Origin: Paenibacillus soyae
Lineage (GTDB): Bacteria; Bacillota; Bacilli; Paenibacillales; Paenibacillaceae
Direction: 5' to 3'
Assembly (NCBI RefSeq): GCF_024623455.1
Contig: NZ_JANIPJ010000011.1
Location: 161,400-225,399, forward strand
Length of the DNA stretch: 64,000 nt
The notes under the pieces are model-generated. The model was not told where the DNA came from, searched no databases, and saw only the letters and a program-made list of their open reading frames with translations. The position numbers were made by a program, and so were the translations under genes. Each line of letters opens with the position of its first letter. Position 1 is the first letter of the stretch. Positions 50,983 to 59,294 of this stretch are shown one piece after another.

Positions 50983-51793
50983 GTACAGGAGAGCCTATGA
51001 CGTGGTACCGTCCCTTCGGCACCACCATGGGCGAGCCCGAGACGGGGTCCGCGATAACCTCGGAATCCATGCCGAAGATGTCCTTCACGAGCGGGCTCGT
51101 GATAACCTCGGACGGCGCGCCCTCGGCTACTAGCTTGCCCTCATGAAGAGCAATGATGTGGTCCGCGTACCGCGCGGACAGGTTAATGTCATGGAGGACC
51201 ATGACGATCGTCGTGCCATGCCTGCGGTTCAGGTCGGTGAGCAGATCCAGAATCTCGACTTGATAAGTAATATCGAGGAACGTGGTCGGCTCGTCCAGGA
51301 ACAGAATATCCGTCTCCTGCGCAAGCGCCATGGCAATCCAGACGCGCTGCCTCTGGCCGCCGGACAGCTCATCGATATGACGGTCGGCGAACTCGGTAAT
51401 GCGCATCGTTTCCATCGCTTCGGCTACCGCCGCGTAGTCCTTCTTGGTCCAGTTGCCGAACAAGGACTGGTGGGGGAACCTGCCGCGCCCGACCAGATCC
51501 GTCACGGTAATGCCCTCGGGGACAATTGGCGATTGCGGAAGCAGACCCACCACGCGCGCCAGCTGCTTGGGCGGAATTTTGCCCAGCGGCTTGCCGTCGA
51601 TCGTGATGGTACCGGAAGCAGGCTTAATCAGCCTGGCCAGCGTCTTCAGAAGCGTGGACTTGCCGCAGCCGTTGGAGCCGATAATGACGCTGATCTTATG
51701 GCTGGGTATGACCAGATCGACGCCGTGAATAACCGTCTTGTTCTCGTAGCCCGCAACGACCCGCTCGGCCTGGAAGTGATGTGTCGGTTTCAT
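50972..51793 (-). CDS. Iron-siderophore ABC transporter ATP-binding protein
   Basis: A 273-residue FecE/FhuC-type ATPase. Walker A is IIGSNGCGKSTLLKTLARLI, the signature is DELSGGQRQRVWIAMALAQE, and Walker B with the D-loop is TDILFLDEPTTFLDI. The switch histidine is in VMVLHDINLSARYAD. It powers import of ferric siderophore through the two permeases encoded upstream. It starts at the stop codon of the second permease (one-base overlap). It is the last gene of the Fur-controlled operon and ends inside the terminator stem. Confidence 0.95.
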   Translation of the reverse strand: MKPTHHFQAERVVAGYENKTVIHGVDLVIPSHKISVIIGSNGCGKSTLLKTLARLIKPASGTITIDGKPLGKIPPKQLARVVGLLPQSPIVPEGITVTDLVGRGRFPHQSLFGNWTKKDYAAVAEAMETMRITEFADRHIDELSGGQRQRVWIAMALAQETDILFLDEPTTFLDITYQVEILDLLTDLNRRHGTTIVMVLHDINLSARYADHIIALHEGKLVAEGAPSEVITSPLVKDIFGMDSEVIADPVSGSPMVVPKGRYHVIGSPVQEA

Positions 51794-52830
51794 TAAAGTT
51801 CTCCCTTCCGATTCATTCGGACTAACAAGAAGATGAGATAAGGCGCCCCGAGCAGACCGGTAATAATGCCTACAGGGAATCTGTAAGGGGTAGCGAACTG
51901 CCCGATGAGATCCGCCGCCAGTACCAGGTTGATGCCTACCAATCCAGCAGGAATGATGTTCGAAAAACCGATTCCCACCAATCGCTTGGCGATCGGCCCT
52001 GCAAGGAAGGAGACAAAAGCGATCGGTCCCGTTGTCGCGGTGGCGATGGCAATCATGCAGACGGAGCTCACGATCAGCGCGATCCGGCTCTTGTCCGTGT
52101 CAACGCCGAGGGAGGTGGCCGCTTGTTCGCCCAGCTCCAGCAGGTTCAGCTGCTTGCCGAGCACGATAATAATCGGCGTGCAGATCAAGACGGCAATCAT
52201 AAGCGGAGGCAGTCGATCCATCTGAGCGCCGTTAAGACTGCCCGTCAGCCACCGGACCGCGGCGGGAAGGTCCTGCTCCGCGCTGATCAGCATCAGATAG
52301 GAGATGGCGGCGTCGATCATGGCTTGGATGCCGATCCCGATCAGGATAAGCCTGCCGATCGAGAAGGCCTTGCCCCTAGACAGCAGATAAATCAGAATGA
52401 CGGTAGCCAGCCCCGCAACGACGGATGCGACGGAGATAACGGCGCCGCTGGCTTGAAGAACGACAATGCAGAAGACGGCCGCCACGCTGGAGCCCGACGT
52501 AATGCCGATCACGTTCGGATTGGCAAGCGGGTTGCGCAGCATGGTCTGGAACACATAGCCGGCGACGCCGAAAGCGAAGCCCGCGAACAGACCCGCCAGC
52601 ATTCTCGGCAGTCGGATCGTGCTTACCGCGAAGGAGACGCCCTTAATCTGCTCGCCGGACAGCGCCCGGATCACATCCTTCACGGGATAGACGGTATTGC
52701 CTAACATCAGCATGGCGCAGCACAGTACGCAGGCGAGCACCGCGAGAAGGCTGGTCACGAGTATCCATCGGCCTTGTCTCCGGCGCCGGCCTGCCATGAT
52801 TAATGTAATTGTAGGGTTTGTATGGGTCAT
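51793..52830 (-). CDS. FecCD-family siderophore permease
   Basis: A 345-residue permease with about nine or ten membrane helices. Family motifs are IRLPRMLAGLFAGFAFGVAG, MLRNPLANPNVIGITSGSSV and the coupling region GPIAFVSFLAGPIAKRLVG. It should form a heterodimer with the other permease (52827-53873). The two genes overlap by four bases, and its stop overlaps the ATPase start. A polar, arginine-rich N-terminus (RRRRQGRW) precedes the first helix. Confidence 0.95.
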   Translation of the reverse strand: MTHTNPTITLIMAGRRRRQGRWILVTSLLAVLACVLCCAMLMLGNTVYPVKDVIRALSGEQIKGVSFAVSTIRLPRMLAGLFAGFAFGVAGYVFQTMLRNPLANPNVIGITSGSSVAAVFCIVVLQASGAVISVASVVAGLATVILIYLLSRGKAFSIGRLILIGIGIQAMIDAAISYLMLISAEQDLPAAVRWLTGSLNGAQMDRLPPLMIAVLICTPIIIVLGKQLNLLELGEQAATSLGVDTDKSRIALIVSSVCMIAIATATTGPIAFVSFLAGPIAKRLVGIGFSNIIPAGLVGINLVLAADLIGQFATPYRFPVGIITGLLGAPYLIFLLVRMNRKGEL

Positions 52831-53873
52831 AATGAACGCACTTTCGATCTCATAGCGACTATGATTAGTATAGGTGCCCCGATAAAGGCCGTCACGACCC
52901 CAACCTCAAGCTCTCCGGGGCTGCCGATCAATCGGCCGCCCACATCTGCTAAGGTAAGAATGGCGGCCCCTGCGATAGCGGACATCGGGATGACAAACCG
53001 TAAATCGGCTCCAAGCAGAAGGCGAATGACGTGGGTCGATAACAGTCCGATAAAACCGATCGGTCCGGCCAGCGCCGTCGTCGCGCCGCATAATAATACG
53101 CCAGCCAGCGCCGCCGTGAAGCGGAGCGTCCCCGTCCGAACGCCGAGGCCGGTCGCCGTATCGTCCCCCAGCGCCAGCGCATTGAGCGCCGGCGCCACGA
53201 GGAAGGCGATCAGCAGCCCGCCTAGCAGGAACGGGAGGAACGTGCCGATGCCGCCCCAGCTGGCCGAACCGACGCTTCCGACCTGCCAGAACCGAAACTC
53301 ATCCATGACGTACGAGCGCGGAATCATAATGGCGGTAACGAGGGAGCCGAGGGCGGCGCTGGTGGCGGCTCCGGCCAAAACAAGCTTAATGGGCGTGGCT
53401 CCGCCACGCCCCATTGAGCCGATTCCGAACACGAACACCGCGGTAATCGCGGCGCCGGCCAAAGCTAGCCATATATATTGATTCGCGGTGCTGATGTTCC
53501 AGAACGCGATGCCGCACACCACGAACAACGATGCGCCCATGTTGACGCCCAGTATACTGGGGTCCGCAATGGGATTGCGCGTGACGGACTGCATCAGCGC
53601 CCCGGATACCCCGAGCGCCGCTCCGCAGCATAAGCTGAAGACGGTGCGGGAGATCCGCTTCTGCACGATGTTGGCCGAGTAGGAGCTCAGGTCGGGACGG
53701 AACAATCCGTCTATGACCTCCTGCAGCCTCAAGGACTTGGAGCCCAGGGCCAACGAGGCGAGCACGCACAGGAGAAGCAGGACTAGGCAGCCCACTAGAA
53801 CCAAGGCGAAATGCTTAGGGAATTGCGAACGAATCCCGCCTGTGCCCGTGCTCGAAATCGAAGCGCTATTCAT
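52827..53873 (-). CDS. FecCD-family siderophore permease
   Basis: A 348-residue permease with the family motifs LCCGAALGVSGALMQSVTRN, NPIADPSILGVNMGASLFVV and GPIGFIGLLSTHVIRLLLG. ATG 53873 overlaps the stop of the binding-protein gene, implying translational coupling. A longer frame from TTG 53897 exists but has no better ribosome site. It partners with the permease at 51793-52830. Confidence 0.93.
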   Translation of the reverse strand: MNSASISSTGTGGIRSQFPKHFALVLVGCLVLLLLCVLASLALGSKSLRLQEVIDGLFRPDLSSYSANIVQKRISRTVFSLCCGAALGVSGALMQSVTRNPIADPSILGVNMGASLFVVCGIAFWNISTANQYIWLALAGAAITAVFVFGIGSMGRGGATPIKLVLAGAATSAALGSLVTAIMIPRSYVMDEFRFWQVGSVGSASWGGIGTFLPFLLGGLLIAFLVAPALNALALGDDTATGLGVRTGTLRFTAALAGVLLCGATTALAGPIGFIGLLSTHVIRLLLGADLRFVIPMSAIAGAAILTLADVGGRLIGSPGELEVGVVTAFIGAPILIIVAMRSKVRSL

Positions 53874-54960
53874 TGAGCTTATCAACGGCTCCGCCAATCA
53901 GCGCCAGGTACTCATCCAAGGTATAGGCGATGGAGAGCGGGTTCGGGTTGCCGGAAGCGGCCAGCGGCGTTCCGTTGCCGATGAAGACGACGGACCCTCT
54001 TTGGATCGCCGGAATCTTGCCCAGCAGGGAGTCGGCTTTCACCGCTTCGTACAAGGACTCGTCGCCATATCCGATAAGAATGTCGGCATCGTTCAACGCT
54101 TCGGCGTTCTCGGCGCTCAGCTGCAGCGAGTAGGCAGCCGGATCCGTAATTTGGCTTGTCACGCTCTCCGGGTATTCCATGCCGAGCTCGATCAGGAATT
54201 CGCCGCGAGGATCCGCAGGCGTGTAAATGTGCAGCTTGGACATATCCTTAGCCGAGAAGTTGACCCAAACGACTTTTTTGCCTTTCATTTGCGGATATTT
54301 GCTTGCTCCTTCTTGAATCAGAGCTTCGGTATCCTTGATGAGCTGTTCGCCCTCTGCCTGCATGCCCATGCCCATTGCCGAGAACTGAACTTGCTCGCGC
54401 CAAGTCGTGGCCCAAGGCTTCGTCTGGTAAGCGACGACCGGAGCGATCTCGCTCAGCGTGTCGTACTCTTCTTGCGTAATGCCGGAGTAAGCGGCCAGAA
54501 TAACATCCGGATCGGAATCGGAGATCCTTTCGAAATCAAGTCCGTCCGTGTCTTGGAAAATGTTCGGGGTTGCTACGCCCAGCTCATCGAGCTTCGCTTT
54601 CGTCCAAGGCAGCAGGCCGCTGTCGTCTTGGACGCCGTAGTTGGCAGCCGAGAAGCCTACAGGCACGACGCCGAGGGCCAGAGCCACGTCATGGTTCGCC
54701 CATTGAATCGTAGCGACGCGTTCAGGCTTGCTCTCGATGACCGTTTCGCCGAAAGCATGTTTGATTGTGATGGGATATTCCACAGCCGCTGCTTCTTCCT
54801 GAGCAGGAGTTGCCGTTGCCGTCTCCGCGGGAGCGGTAGCGGACGAAGTCGGCTCCGCCGCCGAGTTTGTGTTCTTCGTCTGGCTGGAGCAGCCGACGAG
54901 CGAAATCATAACGGCAGCCGAAACGAGCAGTGTTTTAAACGAGATTTTTTTGGCATTCAT
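53866..54960 (-). CDS. Iron-siderophore-binding lipoprotein
   Basis: A 364-residue type III periplasmic-binding-type lipoprotein. The signal ends at lipobox LVGC, followed by a serine/threonine/alanine-rich linker to about residue 60. The binding domain starts ITIKHAFGETVIESKPERVA and contains DFERISDSDPDVILAAYSGI and PLSIAYTLDEYLALIGGAVD. It captures ferric siderophore outside the cell. It is the first gene of a four-gene operon (binding protein, two permeases, ATPase) with a perfect Fur box upstream. The exact siderophore (hydroxamate, catecholate or citrate type) cannot be read from sequence. Confidence 0.94.
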   Translation of the reverse strand: MNAKKISFKTLLVSAAVMISLVGCSSQTKNTNSAAEPTSSATAPAETATATPAQEEAAAVEYPITIKHAFGETVIESKPERVATIQWANHDVALALGVVPVGFSAANYGVQDDSGLLPWTKAKLDELGVATPNIFQDTDGLDFERISDSDPDVILAAYSGITQEEYDTLSEIAPVVAYQTKPWATTWREQVQFSAMGMGMQAEGEQLIKDTEALIQEGASKYPQMKGKKVVWVNFSAKDMSKLHIYTPADPRGEFLIELGMEYPESVTSQITDPAAYSLQLSAENAEALNDADILIGYGDESLYEAVKADSLLGKIPAIQRGSVVFIGNGTPLAASGNPNPLSIAYTLDEYLALIGGAVDKLNE

Positions 54961-54994
54961 TTTGCAGACCCATCCCTTATCTAGTTCTAGTATG

Positions 54995-55009
54995 TGATAA
55001 TGATTATCA
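54995..55009. promoter_or_regulatory. Fur box
   Basis: TGATAATGATTATCA is a perfect 7-1-7 Fur operator. It lies 35 bases before the binding-protein start and at about +3 to +17 of the predicted transcript, so iron-loaded Fur should repress the operon. Confidence 0.95.
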
Positions 55010-55018
55010 ACGTCATTT

Positions 55019-55048
55019 ACTATATATTCTCTTTTGGAGGGTTGTCAA
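55019..55048 (-). promoter_or_regulatory. Promoter of the siderophore operon
   Basis: On the minus strand: TTGACA (55043-55048), an 18-base spacer and TATAGT (55019-55024), directly upstream of the Fur box. Confidence 0.7.
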
Positions 55049-55152
55049 TATATAATGATGAAAGAATGAAATTTTTCTGAAAAATATAAAAAAGTATGGC
55101 GAAACCATGAAAGCTGACATGGCATACATCATTTTTAAAAGACTTTCAATTC

Positions 55153-55186
55153 CTGACCATATCTGTCAGTGATCTTAGTCTATACT
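55153..55186 (+). promoter_or_regulatory. Possible operator and -10 box for the DUF6157 gene
   Basis: An inverted repeat CTGAC-N7-GTCAG (55153-55169) precedes TATACT (55181-55186). No good -35 box is spaced correctly. Confidence 0.3.
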
Positions 55187-55221
55187 GGCTATAGGAAGAA
55201 CTAGTACAAGGAGGCACTACC

Positions 55222-55632
55222 ATGAAAGATCATAATCACTACGGCATGTTTATCGAGGTGAGCGAGGACTGCCCCGTCTCCCAAGCGGAAATCCCGAAGG
55301 CGAAAGGCGATTCGAAGACGGTGCCGGTCATCCATTACGAGATGATCGCGGGACATCCCTACCGGTACACGCAGGAAGACGTGTTGTTCGAAACCTACGC
55401 GATCCGGAACGACATTGCGGAGGAGCAGCGGGAGGCTGCGCGGCAGGCGTTCTTCTCCAAAGGTCAGCCTTGTCTGCGGACATCCTCGCTGGGCAAACGC
55501 TACGGCTGGGGCATTCATCACAATGCCGAAGGGAAGATGGCCCTCTATGCCGTCGAATCGGACGAGTACAAGGCATTCGCGAACGACGAAAGCATCAAAC
55601 GAGTGAAGGCGATGCGCGCAAGCCGGAAGTGA
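55222..55632 (+). CDS. DUF6157 family protein
   Basis: A 136-residue soluble protein. It begins HNHYGMFIEVSEDCPVSQAE, then has VPVIHYEMIAGHPYRYTQED and LRTSSLGKRYGWGIHHNAEG, matching DUF6157 proteins of unknown function. AAGGAGG lies eight bases before the ATG. It is 15 bases upstream of the Tet(M)-like GTPase on the same strand and is probably co-transcribed with it. Confidence 0.85.
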   Translation: MKDHNHYGMFIEVSEDCPVSQAEIPKAKGDSKTVPVIHYEMIAGHPYRYTQEDVLFETYAIRNDIAEEQREAARQAFFSKGQPCLRTSSLGKRYGWGIHHNAEGKMALYAVESDEYKAFANDESIKRVKAMRASRK

Positions 55633-55647
55633 GGCAGGACGAATAGC

Positions 55648-57603
55648 ATGAAGCGAATAACAATCGGTTTGTTTGCCCATGTGGATGCAGGCAAGACGAC
55701 TTTTGCGGAACAGCTGCTGTACCATACGAACAGCATCCGGTCGAGGGGACGCGTCGATCATAAGGATGCTTTCCTGGACAGCCACGATATCGAACGGGCA
55801 AGGGGCATCACGGTATTCGCGGATCAGGCCATGATGGAATATAAAGGCGACTCGTATTATTTGATCGATACGCCTGGGCACGTCGATTTCTCCCCGGAGA
55901 TGGAACGCGCGATTCAGGTCATCGATTACGCCATCGTTATCGTGAGCGCGGTTGAAGGCGTGCAGGGCCATACCGAGACGGTCTGGCAGCTGCTTCGCAA
56001 GCGGCGGGTCCCGACGTTCTTCTTCATCAACAAAACGGACCGGGTCGGCGCGGATGCGGATCGAACGGTTGAGGACATTCGTCGGCAACTGACGGGGGAT
56101 GTCTGTTCCATAACGGGAAGCTTCGCGGAAGGCACCGTCGGCGAGGCGCTGCGAGAATTCATGGCCGAGCGGGACGAGTCGCTGCTGGACGCGTTCTTGG
56201 AGGGAAGAGCCGATCCGACCTTCTGGCTGGATGCCTTGCAGACGATGATTCGAGAGGCTCGCCTCTTCCCATGCGCTCACGGCTCCGCGCTTCAGGATAC
56301 GGGCATCGCCGAGTTTTTGGAGCAGCTGTGGCTGCTGACGACGACGGCCAATGAGGAGGACGCTCCATTTGGAGGACGCATTTATAAAATAAGGCATGAT
56401 CCGAACGGAGTACGGCTTACGTTCATCAAGGCGCTGAGCGGCAAGCTGAAGGTTCGTGACCAGCTGCAGTATGAGAGTGGTGGAGCGGCGCACGACGAGA
56501 AAATAACGCGGCTCTTCCTGGTGAACGGCAGTAAATCGCAGCCCGTGGAGCAAGTGGCGGCCGGCGATTTGTTCGCGGCCGTCGGTCTATCCGCGGCGGA
56601 GGCCGGACAGGGGCTTGGGCTGCTTACGGACAAGCTGTCCTACGAGTCGGAGCCCACCCTGCAGTCGAGGGTGCTGTTCGACGAATCGCTTCACGTGCAG
56701 AAGGTGCTCGGCGCGTTCCATATTCTGAACGCGGAGGATCCGTCCTTGAACGTGGTCTGGAATGAAAGCCTGCAGCAAATACATATCCGCGTAATGGGCG
56801 TCATTCAGCTGGAGGTGCTGGAGCAGCTCGTAAAGGAGCGGTTCGGTTTCGCCGTCTCCTTCGGCCAGCCGGAAATTTTGTATAAAGAAACGATTCGGTC
56901 GGCCGTGACGGGATATGGCCATTTCGAGCCGCTTCGGCATTATGCGGAGGTGCACCTCCTCCTTGAACCAGGTGAGCGGGGCAGCGGCATCGCATTCTCG
57001 AGCGACTGTCATCCGGAGGTACTACCTTCTAATTATCAAAACCTGGTGGAGTCCCATCTCTACGAACGGGAGCATCACGGGCTGCTGACCGGCATGCCGG
57101 TCACCGACCTGAAGATCACGCTGCTGAGAGGACGGGCGCACAAGGAACATACGCACGGCGGGGATTTCCGCGAGGCAGCCTTCCGCGCGCTGCGCCAGGG
57201 GCTGGAGAAGGCGGACAACGTCCTGCTGGAGCCCTATTACGATTTCAAAATCAAAGTAAGCATCGACGAGATGGGGCGGGTGCTGTCCGATATTCAGCGC
57301 GCGGCCGGCACGTTCGAGCCGCCTCAGACGACCGCAGCCCACGCGATTATTTCGGGAAGGGTGCCCGTATCGACCTTTATGAACTATAGCATGGAGTTCG
57401 CTTCCTTCACGCATGGGCGGGGCAGCATCCGCTGCGTGTTCGGCGGCTACGACCTGTGCCATAACCCGGAGGAGGTCATCGAACGGTTGGGCTATCGGAA
57501 GGACGCCGATCCTCTCTATACGTCCTCCTCCATCTTCTGCGCCAAGGGAGCCGGCTACTCGGTACCATGGGACGAGGCGGAAGCCAAGATGCATTTGCTA
57601 TAA
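55648..57603 (+). CDS. Tet(M)/Tet(O)-like ribosomal protection GTPase
   Basis: A 651-residue EF-G-like translation GTPase. G1 is GLFAHVDAGKTTFAEQ, the switch I region is ERARGITVFADQ, G3 is DTPGHVDFSPEME and G4 is INKTDRVGAD. Domains III-V follow, ending with CAKGAGYSVPWDEAEAKMHL. Tet(M)-type proteins release tetracycline from the ribosome, and the length fits (Tet(M) is 639). It belongs to the divergent chromosomal group in Bacillales, so tetracycline resistance cannot be asserted without testing. It is downstream of DUF6157 and 25 bases upstream of the ankyrin lipoprotein. Confidence 0.88.
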   Translation: MKRITIGLFAHVDAGKTTFAEQLLYHTNSIRSRGRVDHKDAFLDSHDIERARGITVFADQAMMEYKGDSYYLIDTPGHVDFSPEMERAIQVIDYAIVIVSAVEGVQGHTETVWQLLRKRRVPTFFFINKTDRVGADADRTVEDIRRQLTGDVCSITGSFAEGTVGEALREFMAERDESLLDAFLEGRADPTFWLDALQTMIREARLFPCAHGSALQDTGIAEFLEQLWLLTTTANEEDAPFGGRIYKIRHDPNGVRLTFIKALSGKLKVRDQLQYESGGAAHDEKITRLFLVNGSKSQPVEQVAAGDLFAAVGLSAAEAGQGLGLLTDKLSYESEPTLQSRVLFDESLHVQKVLGAFHILNAEDPSLNVVWNESLQQIHIRVMGVIQLEVLEQLVKERFGFAVSFGQPEILYKETIRSAVTGYGHFEPLRHYAEVHLLLEPGERGSGIAFSSDCHPEVLPSNYQNLVESHLYEREHHGLLTGMPVTDLKITLLRGRAHKEHTHGGDFREAAFRALRQGLEKADNVLLEPYYDFKIKVSIDEMGRVLSDIQRAAGTFEPPQTTAAHAIISGRVPVSTFMNYSMEFASFTHGRGSIRCVFGGYDLCHNPEEVIERLGYRKDADPLYTSSSIFCAKGAGYSVPWDEAEAKMHLL

Positions 57604-57628
57604 TGAGCCTTGTAAGGGGTAGATGCAG

Positions 57629-58342
57629 ATGAAGAAATGGATGGCTGCCGCGGTCTGCTGCTTCTTGTTGCTGACAGGCTGCGCGGCGAATAAGGCGGAA
57701 GAGCCCGCCGATCAACAGAAGGAGGGAGAAAGCGTGAATCCAAGCGCAAACGAAATGCTGCTCCAAGCGGCGGCAAAGAGAGGACAAGCCGATAAGGTCG
57801 CCGAGTGGATAAGGGAAGGCGCCGACCTGAACGCGCAGGACGACGAAGGACGCACGGCTCTCATGCTTGCAACGTATAACCAAGATCTCGAGACGGTGAA
57901 GGTTCTCATCGAGGCGGGAGCCGACGTCAACAAGCAAGACGGCATGAAGAACAGTCCGTTTCTGTACGCCGGAGCAGAGGGCTATCTGGATATTCTCAAG
58001 CTGACCATTGACGCGGGCGCCGATCCGGCCATCACGAACCGTTATGGCGGAACCGCCTTGATTCCGGCTTCCGAACATGGTTATGTGGAGGTCGTTAAAG
58101 AGCTCCTGACCAGGACGACCGTCGATGTCAACCATGTGAATAATCTGGGGTGGACCGCCCTGCTTGAGGCTATCATTTTAAACAATGGAAACGAGAGGCA
58201 GCAGCAGACCGTGCAATTGCTGATCGATCACGGGGCGGACGTCAACCTGGCGGATCATGATAACGTAACCCCTCTGCAGCATGCCCGCAGCAAGGGATTC
58301 AAGGAAATCGAGCGAATATTGCTGGAAGCGGGAGCGAAGTAA
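57629..58342 (+). CDS. Ankyrin-repeat lipoprotein
   Basis: A 237-residue surface lipoprotein. The signal peptide ends at lipobox LTGC (CCFLLLTGCAANKAEE). A short linker leads to about five or six ankyrin repeats from residue 45: ADKVAEWIREGADLNAQDDE, GRTALMLATYNQDLETVKVL, DILKLTIDAGADP, VVKELLTRTTVDVNHVNNLG and QLLIDHGADVNLADHD. Ankyrin repeats bind proteins; the partner is unknown. ATG 57629 is nine bases after AAGGGG and is preferred over ATG 57623. It is the last gene of the DUF6157/Tet-like run. Confidence 0.9.
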   Translation: MKKWMAAAVCCFLLLTGCAANKAEEPADQQKEGESVNPSANEMLLQAAAKRGQADKVAEWIREGADLNAQDDEGRTALMLATYNQDLETVKVLIEAGADVNKQDGMKNSPFLYAGAEGYLDILKLTIDAGADPAITNRYGGTALIPASEHGYVEVVKELLTRTTVDVNHVNNLGWTALLEAIILNNGNERQQQTVQLLIDHGADVNLADHDNVTPLQHARSKGFKEIERILLEAGAK

Positions 58343-58370
58343 ACCAGCGGTGTGTTCCCGATTCAGCGGA

Positions 58371-58416
58371 AAAACGGCGGTGCAGGGGATTGACCCAAAC
58401 ACCGCCGTTTCTTTAT
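58371..58416. terminator. Bidirectional terminator, ankyrin and aldo/keto reductase genes
   Basis: AAAACGGCGGTG and CACCGCCGTTT form the stem, with T after it on the plus strand. Confidence 0.85.
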
Positions 58417-59258
58417 TAGAAATCAAAGTTATCCGGATCCGGTCCTACCCGCAAATTGCGATTCAAGCCATCGATGCGTTCCATGTCCTCGCGGCTGAGC
58501 TCGAAATCGAACAACGACGCGTTCTCGATGATGCGGTGCTCCTTCGTCGATTTCGGTATGGTGACGACGCCGTGCTGAAGATCCCACCGAAGGATCACTT
58601 GCGCAACCGATTTGCCATACTTCGCCGCAAGCTCGACCAGCGCCGGTTCCTGAAGCAGCTCGCCCTGCATGAGCGGGGACCAGGCTTCAAGCTGGATGCC
58701 ATGCTGGGTAGTGAATCGTAGCAGCTCCTTTTGGGTGAGACGCGGGTGGAATTCGACCTGGTTCACCATCGGCTTGATCTCGGCATCCTCCATCAGATCC
58801 TCGAGATGATGGATCTGGAAGTTGCTTACGCCGATCGCTTTGACCCGGCCTTCCTTGTACAACTCCTCCAGCGCTCTCCATGCATCCTTGTACTTCCCGG
58901 CGACCGGCCAGTGAATGAGATACAGATCGAGATAGTCGAGGCCGAGCTTCTCCAAGCTGGCTTCATAGGCCGATAGCGTGGCCTCGTAGCCCAAGTCGGC
59001 GTTCCACACCTTCGAGGTGACGAACAGGCGGTCTCTCGGAATGCCGTTATCCTGCATGGCCTGGCGAATGCCCTCGCCGACGCCGCTCTCGTTCCCGTAG
59101 ATAGCGGCCGTGTCGATGCTGCGATAGCCGTGCGCGATGGCCGTCCTTACCGCCTCGACTAATTCCGTACCTTCCTCCACCTTGAATACCCCGAGCCCAA
59201 GGCCCGGCATTTGCACGCCATTGTGCAGAGTAACGGTGTCTTGCAGATGCTGTATCAT
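58416..59258 (-). CDS. Aldo/keto reductase
   Basis: A 280-residue NADPH-dependent oxidoreductase. The N-terminal VQMPGLGLGVFKVEEG is typical. The catalytic tetrad is visible: D in YRSIDTAAIYGNE with Y following, K in FVTSKVWNAD, and H in DLYLIHWPVAGKYKD. IPKSTKEHRIIEN binds NADPH. It is close to the YvgN/glyoxal reductase and 2,5-diketogluconate reductase group. TAGGAGGA precedes the ATG. It lies 36 bases after the MFS transporter gene on the same strand and belongs to the HxlR-controlled cluster; a role in aldehyde or electrophile detoxification is inferred. Confidence 0.93.
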   Translation of the reverse strand: MIQHLQDTVTLHNGVQMPGLGLGVFKVEEGTELVEAVRTAIAHGYRSIDTAAIYGNESGVGEGIRQAMQDNGIPRDRLFVTSKVWNADLGYEATLSAYEASLEKLGLDYLDLYLIHWPVAGKYKDAWRALEELYKEGRVKAIGVSNFQIHHLEDLMEDAEIKPMVNQVEFHPRLTQKELLRFTTQHGIQLEAWSPLMQGELLQEPALVELAAKYGKSVAQVILRWDLQHGVVTIPKSTKEHRIIENASLFDFELSREDMERIDGLNRNLRVGPDPDNFDF

Positions 59259-59294
59259 AACAATTTTCCTCCTAAAATGTGTGGTTATCTTGTG

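Noticed and set aside
55201..56553. 450-codon minus-strand ORF opposite DUF6157 and the Tet-like gene
   Set aside because: It crosses two genuine plus-strand genes with good ribosome sites and has no recognisable domain.
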